In this document: in pieces, positions 60,664 to 64,000 of the stretch
How positions within the stretch are numbered: the first letter of the stretch is position 1
How the letters are laid out: each line of letters begins with the position of its first letter
From: Pseudomonas sp. GD04019
Lineage (GTDB): Bacteria > Pseudomonadota > Gammaproteobacteria > Pseudomonadales > Pseudomonadaceae
Length of the DNA stretch: 64,000 bases
Direction of reading: 5' to 3'
Assembly (NCBI RefSeq): GCF_029837695.1
Contig: NZ_JAOEEA010000001.1
Coordinates: 310,001 to 374,000, forward strand
Position numbers and translations under genes: made by a program
The notes under the pieces: generated by a model
Told to the model about the DNA's origin: nothing
Seen by the model: only the letters and a program-made list of their open reading frames with translations
Databases searched by the model: none

Positions 60664-61281
60664 TTAGGCACCGGCCTTGAGGAAGCCTTCATAGGCTTCG
60701 GTGGCCTGAATCACGTTGTCCGCCAGCATCTCGATTTCCTGCACCACGTTGGAGAGCACCGAGGACGCGCTCAGGGCACCGAACATGGTGTAGCAGGCCT
60801 GCCCGTCCGGCAGGGTTTCCAGACCGATCGAGGACAGCGGGAAGAGCTTGTGACTGCGCAGCACTTCCTCATTGAACGCCGCGCCATCGCGCACGTCGGC
60901 CGCCGGCCAGAGCAGCGCTTCGACGATGATCTGCTCGCCGAACACAGCGATGAACAACGGCAGGTCACCGTATTCGCGCATGGTCACGTGCAGGCTGGCG
61001 TCGGCGCCCTGGATCAGCTCGATGGCCGCGCGACCATCCTTGAACAACTCCGTCGCGGACAGCGCATCGAACAAACCTTGTGCAGTCCAAACCTGAGGCA
61101 TGGCACCTCCCTCCTTCTCCATAGAGGCCTGCCCCACCTGGGGCTGGCGCAGTTTCCGCTCGAATGCCGCGAGCGCTTGCGCATGCTCGGGCAGTATCCA
61201 CACCTCTTTCTTGATCAAGCCCTGCTCGCGCAGACGCTGACGAAAGAGACGCTGGTAATGGGCTGACGATTTGCTTTCCAT
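60664..61281 (-). CDS. DUF2170 protein, YjfI-like
   Basis: 205 residues from ATG 61281. An N-terminal basic helical segment (HYQRLFRQRLREQGLIKKEVW) precedes a DUF2170 domain (ADASLHVTMREYGDLPLFIAVFGEQ, FNEEVLRSHKLFPLSSIGLE). It is always beside a YjfJ/PspA gene in my recollection and is here 10 bp upstream of it, as the first gene of the operon. It may be a cytosolic sensor or PspA partner. The short N-terminal part resembles a DNA- or RNA-binding element. Confidence 0.85.
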   Translation of the reverse strand: MESKSSAHYQRLFRQRLREQGLIKKEVWILPEHAQALAAFERKLRQPQVGQASMEKEGGAMPQVWTAQGLFDALSATELFKDGRAAIELIQGADASLHVTMREYGDLPLFIAVFGEQIIVEALLWPAADVRDGAAFNEEVLRSHKLFPLSSIGLETLPDGQACYTMFGALSASSVLSNVVQEIEMLADNVIQATEAYEGFLKAGA

Positions 61282-61297
61282 GGGCAAGAGATTAGGC

Positions 61298-61331
61298 ACT
61301 CACATGTAATGAAGCAACTACTCACATGTAA
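61298..61331 (-). promoter_or_regulatory. Two 13-bp direct repeats upstream of the yjfI-pspA-flotillin operon
   Basis: ACTCACATGTAAT occurs at 61298-61310 and 61319-61331, that is with a 21-bp period or two turns of B-DNA. A third partial copy (GCATGTAT) is at about 61343-61350. They lie 17-50 bp upstream of the yjfI start in the only AT-rich stretch nearby, so they likely bind a regulator. The rest of 61332-61548 shows no gene. Confidence 0.6.
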
Positions 61332-61548
61332 TATTTTCAAACGCATGTATGACGAGCGCGCGAGCACGCAGAGAGCAGACCGAAAAGGGCCGCCACGGGA
61401 AAGGGTTTGCGGGTATGGGCAACGGGAGGGAAAGCCTTCCAGGGCCAGATAGGGAGCGCGCATCCTTTCGCCCGGCGATTTAACCGCAGATACTCCACCG
61501 ACGAAAGCCCAAGGCGCGTCAACCAGGTCGCATCCAACAGGAGTCACG

Positions 61549-62745
61549 ATGATCCCCAGCAAACCCCTCGCCGGCCTGAAAGTGGTCGAGCTCGGCACCC
61601 TGATCGCCGGCCCCTTCGCCTCGCGCATCTGCGCCGAGTTTGGTGCCGAAGTGGTCAAGGTCGAGTCGCCGGATGGCGGCGATCCGCTGCGCAAGTGGCG
61701 CAAGCTGTACGAGGGCACGTCGCTGTGGTGGTTCGTGCAGGCGCGCAACAAGCAGTCGATCACCCTCAACCTCAAGCACGAGGATGGCCGCGAGGTGCTG
61801 AAGAAGCTGTTGAGCGAGGCCGACATCCTGATCGAGAACTTCCGCCCCGGCGTGCTGGAAAAACTCGGCCTCGGCTGGGATGTGCTGCACGCACTGAACC
61901 CCAAGCTGGTGATGGTGCGCCTGTCCGGCTTCGGCCAGAGCGGGCCGATGCAGGATCAGCCGGGCTTCGGCGCGGTGGGCGAATCCATGGGCGGGCTACG
62001 CTACATCACCGGCTTCGAGGATCGCCCGCCGGTGCGCACCGGCATCAGCATCGGCGACTCCATCGCCGCGCTATGGGGCGTGATCGGCGCCTTGATGGCG
62101 CTGCGTCACCGCGAGGTCAATGGCGGCCAGGGCCAGGTGGTGGACGTGGCGCTGTACGAGGCGATCTTCGCCATGATGGAAAGCATGGTGCCGGAGTTCG
62201 ACGTGTTCGGCTTTATCCGCGAGCGCACCGGCAACATCATGCCCGGCATCACGCCCTCCTCCATCCACACCTGCGCCGACGGCAAACATATCCAGATTGG
62301 CGCCAATGGCGATGCGATCTTCCAGCGCTTTATGCGCGCGATTGACCGCGCAGACCTGGCCGACGACCCGACATTCGCCGACAACGCCGGCCGCGATGCG
62401 CGCCGCGATGAACTCTACGGGGTGATCGACCGCTGGGCCGCCAGTCTGCCACTGAGCGAGGTGGAGGCCATCCTGGTACGCGCCGAGGTGCCGGCCAGCC
62501 GCATCTACTCGGCCGAGGACATGTTCAAGGACCCGCAGTTCCTCGCCCGGGAAATGTTCCTCTCGGCCAAGCTTCCGGACGGCAAGCCATTCAAGATGCC
62601 CGGCATCGTGCCCAAGCTATCGGAAACCCCCGGGGGCGTGGAGTGGACCGGGCCGCAGCTAGGCGAACACAACCAGGCGGTGCTGAGCCGCCTCGGCTAT
62701 AGCGCCGAACAGATCGCCGCGCTGAAGGATGGCGGCACGATCTGA
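61549..62745 (+). CDS. CaiB/BaiF-family (class III) CoA-transferase
   Basis: 398 residues. Family motifs: LAGLKVVELGTLIAGPFASRICAEFGAEVVKVE, LIENFRPGVLEKLGLG, and the catalytic aspartate region GISIGDSIAALWG (each in full-length context). It moves CoA between acids such as carnitine, formate/oxalate or succinate; the substrate is not clear. A ribosome-binding site (AGGAG) precedes the ATG. Neighbours are unrelated. Confidence 0.92.
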   Translation: MIPSKPLAGLKVVELGTLIAGPFASRICAEFGAEVVKVESPDGGDPLRKWRKLYEGTSLWWFVQARNKQSITLNLKHEDGREVLKKLLSEADILIENFRPGVLEKLGLGWDVLHALNPKLVMVRLSGFGQSGPMQDQPGFGAVGESMGGLRYITGFEDRPPVRTGISIGDSIAALWGVIGALMALRHREVNGGQGQVVDVALYEAIFAMMESMVPEFDVFGFIRERTGNIMPGITPSSIHTCADGKHIQIGANGDAIFQRFMRAIDRADLADDPTFADNAGRDARRDELYGVIDRWAASLPLSEVEAILVRAEVPASRIYSAEDMFKDPQFLAREMFLSAKLPDGKPFKMPGIVPKLSETPGGVEWTGPQLGEHNQAVLSRLGYSAEQIAALKDGGTI

Positions 62746-62813
62746 GGTGCGGCGCTCAGCCACCCTGGCACTGTGCTGATCACCCGATTCGATCAGCAGA
62801 ACGCATTGAGCCG

Positions 62814-63698
62814 CTAGGGCCGCGAGTAGGTCTGGAACAACAGCCGCACCTGCGCACTCGGCTCGCCGAAGTACTTACGGTACAGCGGCTCGATCTCGCC
62901 GCTGCGGTATACCAGGCTCAGCTCGCGATCCACCAGCAGGCGGAAATCCTCGTCGCCACGAGCCATGGCCAGCGCCAGGGGTTCCAGCTCGAACAGCCGA
63001 TCCAGTACCTGCAGCTCGTCCGCCGCCGGGCTGAGCACCACCTGATTCTGCAGCACCACGCGATCGGCGAAGAAGGCATCGGCCTTGCCCTGCGCCACCG
63101 CAGCGACCCCCGCGGCGTAGTCGACCACCGGCACCACGCTGGCCTGCACGCCATACAGGCGCAGCTTGCCGCGCACCCAGTGCTCGGAGACGCTGTCGCC
63201 GATGACGGCAAAGCGCTGGCGGATCAGGCCGCGGTTGATGGTGGCGCGCCACTGCGGACCGTTGTACTTGGCACGGCCATTAAGCGCCGCCACCAGGGCG
63301 GGCGAAACGTCGTTGCGTACCATCACGCCGCGCCCGGCCGGGTAGATGGGCAGCGAGAAACTCACCTGCTCGCGCCGCGCCAGGGTTTCGACCAACCCGC
63401 TGCACATCAGGTCGACTTCTCCTCGCTGCAATGCCGCCACTACCTGGTCGCGCGCCAGGGCTCGATAGTGCACCTGCAGCCCGGCCAGATCCTGCTCGCG
63501 CTTGACCCGCTCGGCCACTCGCTGGCAGAGGTCGACGGCGTAGCCCGCAGGCTCGCCGCCCTGCTGCGAGGAGAAGGGCGCCAGGTCAGGCAGATAGCCC
63601 AGATTGAGGCTGTTGCTGCCGCGAATCCGCTCCAGGGTCTGCGCCGCCAGCGGTTGCGCCAGCAGCAGCGCTACCAGCATCCAGGTCGCGCGTTTCAT
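62814..63698 (-). CDS. Periplasmic amino-acid-type substrate-binding protein
   Basis: 294 residues. Signal peptide (WMLVALLLAQPLAAQ). A family-3 solute-binding fold: LNLGYLPDLAPFSSQ, GYAVDLCQRVAERV, EVDLMCSGLVET, and ADAFFADRVVL. It overlaps the permease gene by 4 nt (ATGA), an unusual pairing of a binding protein with an APC-type antiporter instead of an ABC transporter. It may be a sensor or a chaperone for the permease substrate. Confidence 0.82.
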   Translation of the reverse strand: MKRATWMLVALLLAQPLAAQTLERIRGSNSLNLGYLPDLAPFSSQQGGEPAGYAVDLCQRVAERVKREQDLAGLQVHYRALARDQVVAALQRGEVDLMCSGLVETLARREQVSFSLPIYPAGRGVMVRNDVSPALVAALNGRAKYNGPQWRATINRGLIRQRFAVIGDSVSEHWVRGKLRLYGVQASVVPVVDYAAGVAAVAQGKADAFFADRVVLQNQVVLSPAADELQVLDRLFELEPLALAMARGDEDFRLLVDRELSLVYRSGEIEPLYRKYFGEPSAQVRLLFQTYSRP

Positions 63699-64000
63699 GG
63701 CGCATCTCCCTTCAGCGCCATGTGCTGCTCCAGCATGCGGTCGGCGATGTAGCCGAACAGCAGGTAGCCCACCGCCGTGACGATCATGCCGCCGAACACC
63801 GCCTCGGTGCCCGACGCGTACAGGGCGTAGAAGCTGTAGGCCATGGCCAGCGCCAGTGCAACCATGTTGCGGTACTGGATGGCGCGCGCCACGCCGGCCT
63901 TCTGCATGATGATCAGCAGCGCCGAGAGCGCAGTGATGTAGGGAATGATGTTGGTCACCGCCGCCAGGTTGACCAGCTTGCCGAACTGCTCGGAGGCGTT
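63695..64000 (-). CDS. APC-family amino acid/polyamine permease, C-terminal part (5' end outside window)
   Basis: The frame is open to the right edge of the window: NASEQFGKLVNLAAVTNI, then IPYITALSALLIIM and further helices. About 102 residues with three membrane helices. NLA-x-TN-x-IPY is typical of the last third of PotE/AdiC-type antiporters. A GTG at 63958 could start a short product but cuts through this conserved part, so the gene is read as truncated by the window edge. It overlaps the binding-protein gene by 4 nt. Confidence 0.75.
   Translation of the reverse strand, partial: NASEQFGKLVNLAAVTNIIPYITALSALLIIMQKAGVARAIQYRNMVALALAMAYSFYALYASGTEAVFGGMIVTAVGYLLFGYIADRMLEQHMALKGDAP

Overview
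The window is chromosomal DNA of a high-GC gammaproteobacterium, almost certainly a Pseudomonas (sensu lato). Gene content and order (plsB, mexK-mexJ-mexL, rsmJ, tsaB, adk, ppc, lptF, lysS, prfB, recJ, then a PspA/flotillin/ATPase operon) match, from memory, the Pseudomonas aeruginosa chromosome from about PA3673 to PA3732. I see no tRNA, rRNA, CRISPR array, prophage or intact insertion sequence. Short inverted repeats of REP type and two MITE-like elements lie between genes.

Layout. 1-7.3 kb: the 3' end of plsB, a periplasmic binding protein, a GlxA-type AraC regulator, a metallo-beta-lactamase-fold protein, a hybrid sensor kinase and a DUF4197 protein. 7.3-7.8 kb: a cluster of intergenic repeats. 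7.8-11.7 kb: putA (trifunctional proline utilisation protein), with three GTTGCA-type operator boxes upstream. 12-16.9 kb: a MexJK-like RND efflux pair and its divergent TetR regulator. 16.9-26.4 kb: mostly conserved housekeeping genes (rsmJ, tsaB, adk, ppc) mixed with small uncharacterised genes. 26.6-32.2 kb: two envelope lipoproteins (one is LptF/OmpA-like), a macrodomain hydrolase, an AIM24 protein, a DUF1704/QEGLA putative metallopeptidase with a lipoprotein partner, and a TetR regulator. 32.4-35.0 kb: lysS and prfB, the latter with the classical programmed +1 frameshift.

35.2-47.6 kb is a variable surface island between prfB and recJ. It holds an operon encoding a VIT/VWA protein with a PEP-CTERM-like tail, a dedicated exosortase and a stand-alone outer-membrane beta-barrel. 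Divergent to it is a membrane diguanylate cyclase. Next come a DUF533/TerB-like protein and a LapG-like transglutaminase-fold cysteine protease. Three tandem paralogues of secreted CSLREA/beta-helix proteins follow. A 64-bp relic of recJ coding sequence sits between two of these paralogues and records how the array was built.

47.7-61.3 kb reads right to left: yjfI-like DUF2170, pspA/IM30, an OB-fold membrane protein (YqiJ-like), a YqiK-like flotillin, a 79-residue TerB-like protein, a 1,748-residue DUF3686 AAA ATPase, a rhomboid protease overlapping it, a single-HKD phospholipase-D-like protein, yaeQ and recJ. The first six look like one membrane-stress/remodelling machine. A pair of 13-bp direct repeats exactly two helical turns apart precedes its first gene. 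The window ends with a CaiB-type CoA-transferase, a second amino-acid-type binding protein and the 3' end of an APC permease.

The two most interesting systems are the exosortase/VIT/barrel operon and the PspA-flotillin-ATPase operon. All functions are read from motifs and family resemblance; no searches were run.
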